Of a stretch of 40,546 nt of DNA, positions 1-7,730 are shown piece by piece. Made by a program: the position numbers and the translations under genes. Position 1 is the stretch's first letter, and each line of letters opens with the position of its first letter. Under the pieces are notes generated by a model, which was given only the letters and a program-made list of their open reading frames with translations, ran no database searches and was not told the origin of the DNA. The DNA comes from CAZYAK01 sp964403335 (lineage in GTDB: Bacteria; Patescibacteriota; Gracilibacteria; Peribacterales; Peribacteraceae), in the NCBI GenBank assembly GCA_964403335.1, contig CAYOFI010000015.1:1-40546 (forward strand). Reading direction: 5' to 3'.

Positions 1-2
1 TG

Positions 3-863
3 TTTGACCAAAGTTCCGTGGAGCGTGATGCAACGGAACTGGATGAATTGTTGGACCGCCAGCGCGCGGGCGATCACACCGTGGATGCGCAGGTACTGTC
101 CGCGCGCCGGCGCATGGCCGAACGGTTGCAAACGCTCGCGGGCCGCCAGACGATCGTGGGATTTTGGATCAACCTCGGTCCGGCATTGTTGCTGTCGTGG
201 TTCCTGGCCGCACTCGCGCTCATCGGCGGATTGCTGCACGGCATGCGCGAAGCGGTGTCGTCGAACCGTTCGGTGAAAGACATCATCATCGATACGGCGC
301 GGGCCATCGGTCCGCTTTCGGCGTTACTCGTGATTCTTTTCTGCGTGACGCTGCTGTGGATTCCCGCTGGTGCCATTTTGTGGACACATCTGTGGCCGCA
401 GACGCTGACGGATACAGGTTCCACCATTCAGACGGCTCTCGTCTTTTTCGGGTACTTCGTCGCGATTCTTCTTCTGCCGCGGTTGCTTCTGGCACCGCTC
501 CTGGTCACCTGCAACGGCATGGCGCCGTGGAGCGCGATGCGGGAAAGTTTCACGTGGTCGCGCGGGTACTGGGGCAAAATGCTCGGCAATGTGATCGCGG
601 CGGGATTGCTGTTCTTCTTCGTGCATCTGACGGTCTTCCTTATGGTCGGCCCGGCTCTGAATGCCGTTCCCGTTCTGCCGCTTCTGATGAGAGAGTTCCT
701 GACGGCCGCGTCGATGGTGATCTTCGGGACATTCCTGGGTCATCTGTCGCAAAGCGTCCTTGCTCATCCGCTTGCTCCATTTGAAGAAGCACCGGAGATC
801 GCACCGGCGATGGCGCCGGTTGAAGTTCCGACGTCCGTCACCACCCAGCCGACACTCGCATAG
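3..863 (+). CDS. Polytopic membrane protein, 5' end cut by window edge
   Basis: The frame is already open at base 3, so the true start lies upstream. An in-frame GTG at 18 is only a fallback. The visible part is about 287 residues: a charged Arg/Glu-rich stretch of about 45 residues, then about five hydrophobic segments (near residues 46-73, 98-124, 138-162, 188-212 and 225-245, counted from the GTG), then a Pro/Ala/Thr-rich hydrophilic tail. Between segments three and four it has LPR-LLAPLLV, an A-R-S-F pattern and SRGYW. The protein at 26044-26967 has the matching LPRFALAP, A-R-S-Y and TRGKWW at the same place, so the two look paralogous. The layout recalls bacterial membrane proteins of the glycerophosphoryl-diester-phosphodiesterase membrane-domain type, but no catalytic domain is visible. 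Function unknown. Confidence 0.7.
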   Translation, partial: FDQSSVERDATELDELLDRQRAGDHTVDAQVLSARRRMAERLQTLAGRQTIVGFWINLGPALLLSWFLAALALIGGLLHGMREAVSSNRSVKDIIIDTARAIGPLSALLVILFCVTLLWIPAGAILWTHLWPQTLTDTGSTIQTALVFFGYFVAILLLPRLLLAPLLVTCNGMAPWSAMRESFTWSRGYWGKMLGNVIAAGLLFFFVHLTVFLMVGPALNAVPVLPLLMREFLTAASMVIFGTFLGHLSQSVLAHPLAPFEEAPEIAPAMAPVEVPTSVTTQPTLA

Positions 864-919
864 CCGGATCTAGCCGCGGCGTAGCGGTATCGCCCCTCCA
901 GGCCTAGCACACCGCGAAC

Positions 920-954
920 CCCAACTTCGTCCGCCTCGGCGGACTACGCGGGGC
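920..954. terminator. GC-rich hairpin between convergent genes
   Basis: GTCCGCC (929-935) and GGCGGAC (938-944) are perfect inverted arms around a 2-nt loop. The stem can extend to CCCC (920-923) pairing with GGGG. It lies between the convergent membrane protein and slipin genes. There is no U-run, so it may be a repeat-type hairpin rather than a classical intrinsic terminator. Confidence 0.4.
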
Positions 955-963
955 AAGGCCGGG

Positions 964-1719
964 TTACTTCTTCATGTTCTGCGTGATCGCCTCCAGGGCG
1001 CGCAGCGCTTCCACCGGGACCATCCAGACCGTCGTGTTCGACTGATCCGAACTGATGTCATTGATGCTCTGGAGCGTGCGCAGGTGCAGGGCGCCCGGCG
1101 TGCTGGCGAGCATCGCTGCGGCCTTGGCGACGTTTTCGGATGCGGCCAATTCGCCTTCGGAGCTGATGATGACGGACTGCTTTTCGCGCTGGGCTTCCGC
1201 CACCTTCGCGATCGTGCGCTTGAGGGACTCCGGCAGGACGATGTCTTTCAATTCCATGTTCTGCACATCCACGCCCCACTCGTCCGACGTCTTATCCACC
1301 ACCAACCGGATGCGGTCGCTGACTTGCTGCTTTTGAGAGAGCAGCTCATCCAATGTCACTTCGCCCACGGCGTTGCGCATCGTGGTCTGGGCCAGCTGGC
1401 CCATGGCGTACAGGAAGTTTTCGACGGAGATCACGGCCTTGGACGCGTCCGTCACGCGGAAGTAAATGACGGCGTTGATGCGGATGGGAATGTTGTCTTT
1501 GGTGATCGCTTCCTGGTCCGGCACGTCCACGGCCTTGGTACGGATGTCGACTTTGATCACTTTTTGAAAGACGGGGATGAGAATGTGCCAGCCCGGTTCC
1601 CAAATGCGCTTGAACTTTCCCATTGTGAACACGATGCCGCGCTCATACTGATCGATCTGGCGGATCCAGCTCAAGATGAAGATGACGACCGGGATGAGAA
1701 CGAGAAATTGCAAGGGCAT
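964..1719 (-). CDS. Slipin / stomatin-like SPFH (band 7) membrane protein
   Basis: 251 residues, normal for a prokaryotic slipin. Residues 1-18 are one membrane-inserting hydrophobic segment. The SPFH domain follows (about 20-200) with the family hallmarks YERGIVFTMGKF, the PGWH turn, a VDV-PDQEAITKDN stretch and NAVIYFRV. A helical Ala/Glu-rich segment (about 175-215) is the usual oligomerisation region. Slipins form ring-like membrane scaffolds in lipid microdomains and are often paired with an NfeD protease partner; none is visible here. No clear Shine-Dalgarno precedes the ATG. A TGnTATTCC-like -10 lies about 10 nt upstream. It is convergent with the partial gene at the window start. Confidence 0.9.
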   Translation of the reverse strand: MPLQFLVLIPVVIFILSWIRQIDQYERGIVFTMGKFKRIWEPGWHILIPVFQKVIKVDIRTKAVDVPDQEAITKDNIPIRINAVIYFRVTDASKAVISVENFLYAMGQLAQTTMRNAVGEVTLDELLSQKQQVSDRIRLVVDKTSDEWGVDVQNMELKDIVLPESLKRTIAKVAEAQREKQSVIISSEGELAASENVAKAAAMLASTPGALHLRTLQSINDISSDQSNTTVWMVPVEALRALEAITQNMKK

Positions 1720-1765
1720 GGGAGATAGGGGAATAGCAATACTTTCCGCCTATCGTATGTATTCG

Positions 1766-2473
1766 TCAATTCTTCTTCACTCCTTGTGCCGCAGCCACGA
1801 TGTTCGCAAAATCATCCGGTTTCAGCGAGGCGCCTCCGACAAGTCCGCCATCGATGTCCGGTTGCGACAATAAATCCTTGGCGTTCGCCCCCGTCATCGA
1901 TCCGCCGTACAGAATGCGGGCGGAATTTCCATCGGGAACCAGTGATCGGATAAATGCGTGCATGGCCTGGGCATCACCCGCCTCTGCGACGTGTCCGGTG
2001 CCGATGGCCCACACGGGTTCATACGCGACGATGATGCCGGCCGGCATGCCTTTCAGTTGCCGTTCGATCACGCTTTTTTCTTTCCCGGCCTTCCGCTCTT
2101 CTTCCGTCTCCCCCACGCACAGAATCGGCTGCAGCCCCTGCGCCAGAGCGGCTTCCACTTGTGAACGGATGAGCGCATCGGTCTCGCCATAATTTCTGCG
2201 TCGCTCCGAATGGCCGCAAAGCACATGGGTCGCGCCGGCTTCTTTGATCATTTCCATGCTCACATCCCCCGTATGCGCGCCGTTCGTTTCCGCATGTCCC
2301 CACTGCGCGCCCGTCACCAAACCCGCATCCACGCACCGGCGAAGATCCAGAAAACCGGGGAACACGATGACGTCGACGTCCTTCATCGAACGATACGCCG
2401 AATCCTTCGCATCAAAGCCCTTCGGAGCGGGATGCATTTTCCAGTTGGCGGCGATCAGGAGGCGGCGGTCCAT
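1766..2473 (-). CDS. tpiA: Triosephosphate isomerase
   Basis: Interconverts dihydroxyacetone phosphate and glyceraldehyde-3-phosphate in the cytoplasm. At 235 residues it is slightly shorter than the usual 245-255. All key elements are present: AANWKMH with catalytic Lys12, CGHSERR with the electrophilic His88, YEPVWAIGTG with catalytic Glu152 and the mobile lid, then YGGS and LVGGASL for phosphate binding. The ATG at 2473 directly precedes the conserved first strand. It follows the 298-residue unknown gene on the same strand but has its own -10 box (2482-2487), which overlaps that gene's stop codon. Confidence 0.97.
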   Translation of the reverse strand: MDRRLLIAANWKMHPAPKGFDAKDSAYRSMKDVDVIVFPGFLDLRRCVDAGLVTGAQWGHAETNGAHTGDVSMEMIKEAGATHVLCGHSERRRNYGETDALIRSQVEAALAQGLQPILCVGETEEERKAGKEKSVIERQLKGMPAGIIVAYEPVWAIGTGHVAEAGDAQAMHAFIRSLVPDGNSARILYGGSMTGANAKDLLSQPDIDGGLVGGASLKPDDFANIVAAAQGVKKN

Positions 2474-2481
2474 CGCCAGGG

Positions 2482-2487
2482 ATTCTA
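2482..2487 (-). promoter_or_regulatory. -10 box of tpiA, leaderless type
   Basis: TAGAAT on the minus strand, 8 nt before the tpiA ATG. It overlaps the TAG stop of the upstream gene. No Shine-Dalgarno is present. The -35 is weak. Confidence 0.55.
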
Positions 2488-3381
2488 GCGGCTCCCCGCG
2501 GTCTTACCAGAATCTTTCGGCTGCTTGCGTCCAAACCATCCCGCGACGGCATCAAACGTGCGGCCCATCCATCCTCTTTTTTGCGCGGGAGCTTCATCAA
2601 CTTCGGGATCAACGGGGAGAAAGTATTCATCCGCACCTGGATCCGGACGAGGCAGCGGTTCGCGCTTGGGGCGCTTGGTGTACGTCTTTTTTCCGGCCTT
2701 GAATATCTGCGCAAGCTCTTCAGTAGCGAATTCGATACTCATGCGGTCGGAGAAGTCATCGAGCAATGCAAACAGTGTATTGGCGTTCTGGTTTTCCCCC
2801 ATTCCTTTGAATGAGTCGAACCGTATCTTTATGCGGGGCGGGTTCTTCTCTTTTTGCGTGTCACGCAGGAATTGTCCGATGAACCGCAGAGTTCCCTCAT
2901 TGCGCCGCGCATGCATGTCCTCTTCCCGCATGTTGTCCGGCACGCCTTTGCTTTGCACTTTCCATCCGTCTTTGGCATTTTCCTGCTGAATAACGGTCTT
3001 CGTTGTTTTTCCGAAGATGAATGTCGCTCCTTTGCGCACAAGGTCCGCACGCATCGCGTCCGCGTCGGCGGATTTTGCGGAAACACTGATGCCCCTGTCC
3101 GCACCTTTGGTGGCGCGCAGTGCGGTTTTCCCTTCCGCGGACGCGCGAACGGCGTGCAACTGCTCCGCTTCCTCGGCAGATCTCACCACGACGCTTTGCG
3201 CTGCGCGCGCAGCCGGTGCCGAAAGAGCTTGCTGCAAAGTTTTGCGTGCGGAACGTTGCTGCACGGCGACTGCCGCTGCTTCTTTATGCACATCAGGCAC
3301 AGTGTCCGCAGACATCGCCGCAGTGTCCGTTTCGACTGCGGATCGATCGATTTTTGCCCGTGAAGAGCGGACTGCTGGCAT
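2485..3381 (-). CDS. Hypothetical protein, Ala-rich N-terminus, basic tail
   Basis: 298 residues that I do not recognise. Residues 1-110 are low-complexity, rich in Ala, Ser, Val and Arg, probably disordered or helical. Residues about 115-230 look like a compact domain (ATFIFGKTTKT, RFIGQFLRD, IKIRFDSFKGMG, LFALLDDFSDRM). A Pro/Asp-rich linker follows, and the protein ends in a short amphipathic segment, GWMGRTFDAVAGWFGRKQ, that could bind a membrane or partner. There is no signal peptide or transmembrane helix. It is divergent from rpiB and upstream of tpiA. Function unknown. Confidence 0.75.
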   Translation of the reverse strand: MPAVRSSRAKIDRSAVETDTAAMSADTVPDVHKEAAAVAVQQRSARKTLQQALSAPAARAAQSVVVRSAEEAEQLHAVRASAEGKTALRATKGADRGISVSAKSADADAMRADLVRKGATFIFGKTTKTVIQQENAKDGWKVQSKGVPDNMREEDMHARRNEGTLRFIGQFLRDTQKEKNPPRIKIRFDSFKGMGENQNANTLFALLDDFSDRMSIEFATEELAQIFKAGKKTYTKRPKREPLPRPDPGADEYFLPVDPEVDEAPAQKRGWMGRTFDAVAGWFGRKQPKDSGKTAGSR

Positions 3382-3398
3382 AACCCAAAAGGTTGCGT

Positions 3399-3426
3399 AG
3401 GATAGTCAATTTCTCTGTACTTACAA
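3399..3426 (-). promoter_or_regulatory. Candidate promoter of the 298-residue gene
   Basis: On the minus strand, TTGTAA (3421-3426) is separated by 16 bp from TATCCT (3399-3404). Transcription would start about 10 nt before the ATG at 3381, giving a very short leader without a Shine-Dalgarno. Confidence 0.4.
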
Positions 3427-3459
3427 GATGTTTTCGGCCATTTTGGGCCGTAAGAACAG

Positions 3460-3468
3460 TGGTATGAT
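3460..3468 (+). promoter_or_regulatory. Extended -10 box of rpiB, leaderless type
   Basis: TGgTATGAT, with the -10 at 3463-3468, ends 7 nt before the ATG at 3476. The predicted transcript begins at or next to that ATG, which decides it over the upstream in-frame ATGs at 3428 and 3464. Confidence 0.6.
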
Positions 3469-3475
3469 TCCGTCC

Positions 3476-3928
3476 ATGCCACCTACCTTTTCCACCACCA
3501 AGCGCGTCGTTCTCGGGTCCGATCATGCGGGATTTGCGCTGAAGGAGGCCATCAAAGAACATTTGAAAGGGAAGGGCATCGATGTCATCGACGAAGGAAC
3601 TTTCACGGAGGAGTCGGTCGATTATCCGGCGATCATGCGCAAGGCGTGTGCGGTCGTGGTGGAACAACGCATTCCGGGGATCATTTTCGGCGGCAGCGGC
3701 AATGGGGAGGCGATGGCGGCCAACAAAGTGCGCGGCATCCGGGCGGCGGTCGTGTACTCCAAAGAGACGGCGGCATTGGCGCGTCAGCACAACGATGCGA
3801 ATGTGATGAGCTTGGGCGGACGGCTGACGAAACCGGAGCTCGCGAGAGAGCTTGTGGATATTTTCCTCACCACAGATTTTGAAGGCGGGCGTCATATCAA
3901 ACGTATCGAGGACTTGGAGCCGGCATAG
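3476..3928 (+). CDS. rpiB: Ribose-5-phosphate isomerase B
   Basis: Interconverts ribose-5-phosphate and ribulose-5-phosphate in the non-oxidative pentose phosphate pathway. Starting at 3476 gives 150 residues, the normal RpiB size. VVLGSDHAGF (residues 11-20) is the substrate-binding start of the family. The active-site loop is FGGSGNGEAMAANK (71-84). The Cys of E. coli-type RpiB (CGTG) is Gly here, and Glu78 sits where the mycobacterial-type enzyme uses a catalytic Glu (GGSGNGEQ). So this belongs to the Glu-dependent branch. HNDANVMSLGGR follows as expected. It heads a tight run with the AEC carrier (2-nt gap), rpe and the lipoprotein gene. Confidence 0.93.
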   Translation: MPPTFSTTKRVVLGSDHAGFALKEAIKEHLKGKGIDVIDEGTFTEESVDYPAIMRKACAVVVEQRIPGIIFGGSGNGEAMAANKVRGIRAAVVYSKETAALARQHNDANVMSLGGRLTKPELARELVDIFLTTDFEGGRHIKRIEDLEPA

Positions 3929-3930
3929 AC

Positions 3931-4848
3931 ATGTCGATCTTCCTGCTTCTGCTCGGCAAGCTGTTTCCGCTCTACGTGCTGATCTTTTTGGGATTCCTGG
4001 CGGGACGGTTTCTGCAGACCAAGCGCGAGGTCGTCGCGCGATTGCTCCTCTACATCATCGTGCCGGCGGTGAGTTTTTACGGCGCCGCGACGGTGCCGCT
4101 GAACGGCGCGATATTGTCACTGCCGTTCGTCTTCGGCGCGGTCTGCATCACGATGTGCACGCTTTCCTATCTGCTGTCGCGGATGCTGTGGAAAGACACG
4201 ACTAAAAATATTTTGGCGTACGCGTGCGGGACGGGGAACAACGGGTACTTCGGGATCCCGCTGGTCCTGATGCTCTTTTCCGACAGCGCATTCGGCATCG
4301 CCGTGGTCGCGGGCATGGGATTTCTGCTCTATGAAGTCACGCTCGGATTCTTCATCGTTGCCAAAGGGAACCTCACATTTGCGCAAAGTTTCCGCAAACT
4401 GCTCAGTCTCCCCATCCTGTATGCGTTCATTCTGGGATTATTGTGGAACACGCTGCATCTGGCGATGCCCAAGCCCATGGAAGAATTGCTGCTCAACTTC
4501 CGCGGGGCTTTCACCATCCTTGGCATGATGATCATCGGCATGGGATTTTCGTCGTTGAAACATCTGTTCGTCGACGTCCGCTTTCTCGTCGTTTCCTTCT
4601 TCTTCAAATTTTTTCTCTGGCCCTTGGCGATTTTTACCATCGTCGCGCTCGACCGGTCGGTCTTTCATCTGTACGGCGACGCGGTGCATGATGTGATGAT
4701 CGTGCTCAGCATTGTGCCGCTGGCCGCCAACACGGTGATCTTCGCCACGGAACTGAAAGTACATCCGGAAAAAGCCGCATCGGCCGTATTTTTGAGCACG
4801 CTCTTCGCCCTGTTCTACATCCCCATCATCGCCACGTTTTTCCTGTAA
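3931..4848 (+). CDS. AEC-family (auxin efflux carrier-like) membrane transporter
   Basis: 305 residues with about 10 hydrophobic segments spread over the whole length, as in AEC/BART-type carriers. The signature GTGNNGYFGIP near residue 100 is the conserved broken-helix motif of the family. Bacterial members export or import small organic acids such as malate, malonate or auxin-like compounds, so the substrate cannot be read from sequence. It starts 2 nt after the rpiB stop, so it is presumably cotranscribed and translationally coupled with rpiB. No Shine-Dalgarno is seen. Confidence 0.85.
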   Translation: MSIFLLLLGKLFPLYVLIFLGFLAGRFLQTKREVVARLLLYIIVPAVSFYGAATVPLNGAILSLPFVFGAVCITMCTLSYLLSRMLWKDTTKNILAYACGTGNNGYFGIPLVLMLFSDSAFGIAVVAGMGFLLYEVTLGFFIVAKGNLTFAQSFRKLLSLPILYAFILGLLWNTLHLAMPKPMEELLLNFRGAFTILGMMIIGMGFSSLKHLFVDVRFLVVSFFFKFFLWPLAIFTIVALDRSVFHLYGDAVHDVMIVLSIVPLAANTVIFATELKVHPEKAASAVFLSTLFALFYIPIIATFFL

Positions 4849-4851
4849 GAT
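4846..4851 (+). promoter_or_regulatory. Possible internal -10 box before rpe
   Basis: TAAGAT overlaps the TAA stop of the AEC carrier and ends 6 nt before the rpe ATG, the same geometry as other leaderless starts here. It could equally be chance in a cotranscribed run. Confidence 0.35.
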
Positions 4852-4857
4852 AGACGC

Positions 4858-5505
4858 ATGCCTTTCAAGAATGACATCCTCATCGTTCCGTCCATCCTTT
4901 CCGCCGATCTGGGGAAATTGCAGGAGGAAATCGGGACCATCGAAAAACATGCGGATTGGATCCAGGTCGACGTGATGGACGGGCACTTTGTCCAAAACCT
5001 GACATTCGGCGCGCCCGTGCTGAAATGTCTCAAGACCAAGCTGCCGCTCGATATCCATTTGATGGTCAGCAATCCCGCTGATCGCGTCTCGGAATTTTTG
5101 AACGTGGGAGCTACCAATATCACCTTCCACGCGGAGGCGGTCACGGACACTGCGGCTCGCCAGGCGCTCATCGCGATTATCCGCCAAGGCGCGACGGCCG
5201 GCATCGCCATCAACCCCGCGACTCCGCTCTCTGCCATCGACGACGTTGTGGGGGACATCGATCTCGTGCTCATCATGTCCGTCGTGCCGGGGTTCAGCGG
5301 GCAGGCGTTCATTCCCGATGTGCTCACCAAAGTGAAAGAACTGCGCGCCAAATTTCCGGACCTGATGATCCAAATGGACGGAGGCATTGATGCGCGCACG
5401 GCACCGCAATGCATTGCGGCCGGAGCAAATAATCTTGTGTCGGCCACGTATATTTTCTCGGCATCCGACCGCGCCACTGCCATCCGTTCCCTTCGCGGCC
5501 AATGA
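4858..5505 (+). CDS. rpe: Ribulose-phosphate 3-epimerase
   Basis: Interconverts ribulose-5-phosphate and xylulose-5-phosphate. 215 residues, a complete TIM barrel. Visible motifs: VPSILSADLG (residues 10-19), VDVMDGHFVQNLTFG (37-51) with the catalytic Asp38, DIHLMV with a metal His, a VVPGFSGQ phosphate loop and MDGGID with the second catalytic Asp. One metal ligand looks changed: the family usually has His two residues before Asp38 (H-x-D-x-M-D), but codon 36 here is CAG, Gln. It follows the AEC carrier by 9 nt and overlaps the next gene by 4 nt. With rpiB it covers two of the pentose-phosphate interconversions. Confidence 0.93.
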   Translation: MPFKNDILIVPSILSADLGKLQEEIGTIEKHADWIQVDVMDGHFVQNLTFGAPVLKCLKTKLPLDIHLMVSNPADRVSEFLNVGATNITFHAEAVTDTAARQALIAIIRQGATAGIAINPATPLSAIDDVVGDIDLVLIMSVVPGFSGQAFIPDVLTKVKELRAKFPDLMIQMDGGIDARTAPQCIAAGANNLVSATYIFSASDRATAIRSLRGQ

Positions 5506-6011
5506 AGTCGCGCGCGTTGTTTTCCCTCTCGGCGCTTTTGCTTGTTGCCTGTGCGGCTCCTGCCGCCGCGCCGTCCACGGACACATCCGCTACCGTCTCG
5601 TCGTCGTCCGTTTCCACGACGCAGACGGTGATGCTTGTGTCGCCTACCGATGAACGTCTGACTCTGGAGGTCGAACTCGCCACCACGCCGCGTTCACGTG
5701 AGCGGGGATTGATGGATCGGACGGATCTTCCGGAGAACGAAGGCATGCTGTTTGTGTTTCCCGTCGCCGAATATTTGTCTTTCTGGATGAAAGACACACT
5801 CATTCCTTTAGATATCGCCTATTTCGATGCTGGCGGGAGATTCGTCTCATCCGCCACAATGACCCCTTGCCCGCCGATGACGCCGTGTTCGACATATCCC
5901 TCTGCCGCCCAGGCGCTCTATGCACTGGAAGTACGAGACGGCTCCCTCGGGCAATGGGGAGTCGGGGAGGGGTGGAGGTTGGAGGCGGGGGTGGTTAGTG
6001 GAGTGGAGTGA
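5502..6011 (+). CDS. DUF192-domain lipoprotein
   Basis: 169 residues. A lipoprotein signal (basic N-terminus, Leu/Ala core, lipobox LLVAC with Cys17) is followed by a Ser/Thr/Ala-rich linker to about residue 42. The DUF192 domain covers about 45-155 and shows RSRERGLMDR, GMLFVFP, SFWMKDTLIPLDIAYFD and the MTPCPPM-PC-Y motif. DUF192 function is unsettled; structures show a small beta barrel. The ATG overlaps the rpe stop (ATGA), so it is translationally coupled. The last 20 codons are G-rich and border a palindromic repeat. Confidence 0.88.
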   Translation: MKSRALFSLSALLLVACAAPAAAPSTDTSATVSSSSVSTTQTVMLVSPTDERLTLEVELATTPRSRERGLMDRTDLPENEGMLFVFPVAEYLSFWMKDTLIPLDIAYFDAGGRFVSSATMTPCPPMTPCSTYPSAAQALYALEVRDGSLGQWGVGEGWRLEAGVVSGVE

Positions 6012-6014
6012 GCC

Positions 6015-6133
6015 GCCCTCATCCCCCGGCCCCTTCCCCCTTCTGAGGGGGAAGGGGAGTGTTTTTGTTTTGTAAAAAAAATCCCAAATTCCCCTTCTCC
6101 CTCGAAAGGGAGAAGGGGTTAGGGGTTGAGGGC
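6015..6133. repeat. 119-bp MITE-like palindromic element between DUF192 gene and purC
   Basis: Terminal arms GCCCTCATCCCC (6015-6026) and GGGGTTGAGGGC (6122-6133) are inverted with one mismatch. Inside are two perfect hairpins: CCCCTTCCCCC (6030-6040) with GGGGGAAGGGG (6047-6057), and CCCCTTCTCCCT (6091-6102) with AGGGAGAAGGGG (6107-6118). They are separated by an AT-rich spacer. It nearly fills the gap between two convergent genes. Terminal arms, the CCCCTTCTCCC core and the GTGTTT...GTTTTG spacer start match the ends of the DUF559 element at 32108-32683, so this looks like an internally empty derivative. Confidence 0.75.
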
Positions 6134-6143
6134 AGTTTCGCGA

Positions 6144-7118
6144 TTATTTCTTCAACCACCCCTTCAAATTCTTCTCAATCCTCCCCGGCACATCCGGGTC
6201 GCTGGGAATTTCAAAGGTCGTTCCCGTCATCCGCTCATACAAATTGATGTACTTGGCGGCGAGCATGCAGCGGACGTCATCGGTGATCACGGGGCGCGGC
6301 CGGCCGTCATCCACGAAGCCCTGGTCTTTCAGCCAGAGGCGGAAGAATTCTTTATCCAAACTTTCCGGCTCTTTGCCGTCCGCAAAGCGCTGGTCGTAAC
6401 TGTCCAGCACCCAGTAGCGCGAGGAATCGGGTGTGTGGACTTCGTCGCCCACGCGCAGGACACCGTCCGCGTCGTAGCCCATTTCGTACTTGGTATCGAC
6501 CAAGATCAGTCCGCGCTTGGCTGCGACTTCTTGGCCTCTTCGGAAGAGCGCGAACGCAAACTCCTTCACGCGGTCGATCTCCTCCCGGTTGGTCACGCCC
6601 AGGGCGATGAGCTCTTCGGGACTCGCCGACACGTCATGTCCGGTCTCCGGTTTTGTGGACGGCGTGAAAATGATGCCGTCCAACTTCTGATTCTTTTTCA
6701 TGCCGTCCGGCAACGGATTGCCGCAGAAGTTACGGTTGCCGTTCTGGTAGTTCACCCAAGCCGAGGTCGACGTGGAGCCCGTCAGATACGCCCGCACCAC
6801 AACCTCGAATTTGATCATTTTTAGCTTTTTGGCCACCGTGACGTTGGGGTCCGGAGCGGCTACCACATGCGTGGGCATCACGTCTTTGACTTGGTCAAAC
6901 CACCAGTTGCTGAGTTGGTTCAGCACCTGGCCTTTCAGCGGGATCGTGCACCATTGGTAATCGAAGGCGGATTGACGGTCGCTGGAGATCAATATGATCT
7001 CGCTGCCTTGGTCGTACACGTCGCGGACTTTTCCGGCGTATTTCGGCCCAAGGAAGCCAAAATTCGTGGAATCGAGCGTGTGGGTGAGGAACGGGCGGAG
7101 GGTGGAGGGATCAATCAT
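6144..7118 (-). CDS. purC: Phosphoribosylaminoimidazole-succinocarboxamide synthase (SAICAR synthetase)
   Basis: Joins CAIR and aspartate, using ATP, in de novo purine synthesis. 324 residues, the longer form of the family. Motifs: GKVRDVYD (residues 29-36), the ATP-site SSDRQSAFD (45-53), VVRAYLTGSTSTSAW, the metal-binding DTKYEMGYD and the DSSRYW substrate loop. The start at 7118 (MIDPSTLRPF) is chosen because the conserved domain begins right after it and a TACAAT -10 box ends 6 nt upstream. The longer frame up to 7259 has no family similarity. purB, the next pathway enzyme, is at 18555. Confidence 0.95.
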   Translation of the reverse strand: MIDPSTLRPFLTHTLDSTNFGFLGPKYAGKVRDVYDQGSEIILISSDRQSAFDYQWCTIPLKGQVLNQLSNWWFDQVKDVMPTHVVAAPDPNVTVAKKLKMIKFEVVVRAYLTGSTSTSAWVNYQNGNRNFCGNPLPDGMKKNQKLDGIIFTPSTKPETGHDVSASPEELIALGVTNREEIDRVKEFAFALFRRGQEVAAKRGLILVDTKYEMGYDADGVLRVGDEVHTPDSSRYWVLDSYDQRFADGKEPESLDKEFFRLWLKDQGFVDDGRPRPVITDDVRCMLAAKYINLYERMTGTTFEIPSDPDVPGRIEKNLKGWLKK

Positions 7119-7124
7119 GCGTGC

Positions 7125-7130
7125 ATTGTA
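7125..7130 (-). promoter_or_regulatory. -10 box of purC, leaderless type
   Basis: TACAAT on the minus strand ends 6 nt before the purC ATG. A weak -35, TTGCGT, lies 18 bp upstream. No Shine-Dalgarno. Confidence 0.55.
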
Positions 7131-7288
7131 GGGAGCGGCTGCGCCACCACGCAATGTTCGTCCGGCGGTTGACTGTACGATGAAACAGTTTTTTGTACAC
7201 GACCAGTAGATCATCTTGCCCCTCCCTATGCGTCTCCCATAGCATCGGGAACCGGACACAGTCCGTGTTTTTCTTCCCCGTGTTCCTC

Positions 7289-7720
7289 ATGGATACCGCC
7301 ACCCCTTCCTCGAAATCCCGCGCCCGCCCGCTCATTTTGCTGGCCATCGTCGGACTTGTTGTCCTTGTTGTTGCTTTGGATGTGCGCCGCCGCTCGGCAG
7401 AAGCGCAGTTGGCGCAGCTGTCCGTGCAGATGGATCAGCTGAATGGCGGAAACCAGGCGCAAAATGAAGAAGCCGCCAAAAAAATCGTGGAACAGGTCCG
7501 TCTGCTCATCGATATCCCCCAGGGCATCGAGCCGACAGTCGCCGCCATCGTGGACGTGAATGTCCTGCGCGAACGGAATCCTTTCTACGATAAAGCCAAG
7601 AACGGCGACTATCTGATTGTCACCTCGGATCGTGCGATTTTGTTTGATGCCGCGCAGAACAAGATTTTGGATGTGGTCCCGGTTCAGCTGCAGCAGAACG
7701 CCGCCAGCTCCGCACAGTAA
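7289..7720 (+). CDS. Single-pass membrane protein with coiled coil (CPR-type hypothetical)
   Basis: 143 residues. Basic N-terminus, one transmembrane helix (about residues 14-31), a short heptad-like segment rich in Ala, Gln and Leu (about 36-75), then a conserved C-terminal domain with NPFYDKAKNGDYLIVTSDRA and an ILFDAAQNKILDVVPV end. I recall similar small membrane proteins in many CPR genomes, with no assigned function. The start at 7289 is chosen because upstream in-frame codons encode no recognisable signal. The next gene begins 10 nt downstream, so the two probably form an operon. Confidence 0.75.
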   Translation: MDTATPSSKSRARPLILLAIVGLVVLVVALDVRRRSAEAQLAQLSVQMDQLNGGNQAQNEEAAKKIVEQVRLLIDIPQGIEPTVAAIVDVNVLRERNPFYDKAKNGDYLIVTSDRAILFDAAQNKILDVVPVQLQQNAASSAQ

Positions 7721-7730
7721 TCGTTTCTTT

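Noticed and set aside
4438..5586. 382-codon minus-strand frame across the AEC carrier and rpe
   Set aside because: Antisense of two clear genes, with Arg/His/Asp-rich composition typical of a shadow frame.
6144..7259. 371-codon version of purC
   Set aside because: The first 47 codons lack family similarity, and a TACAAT box sits inside them just before ATG 7118.
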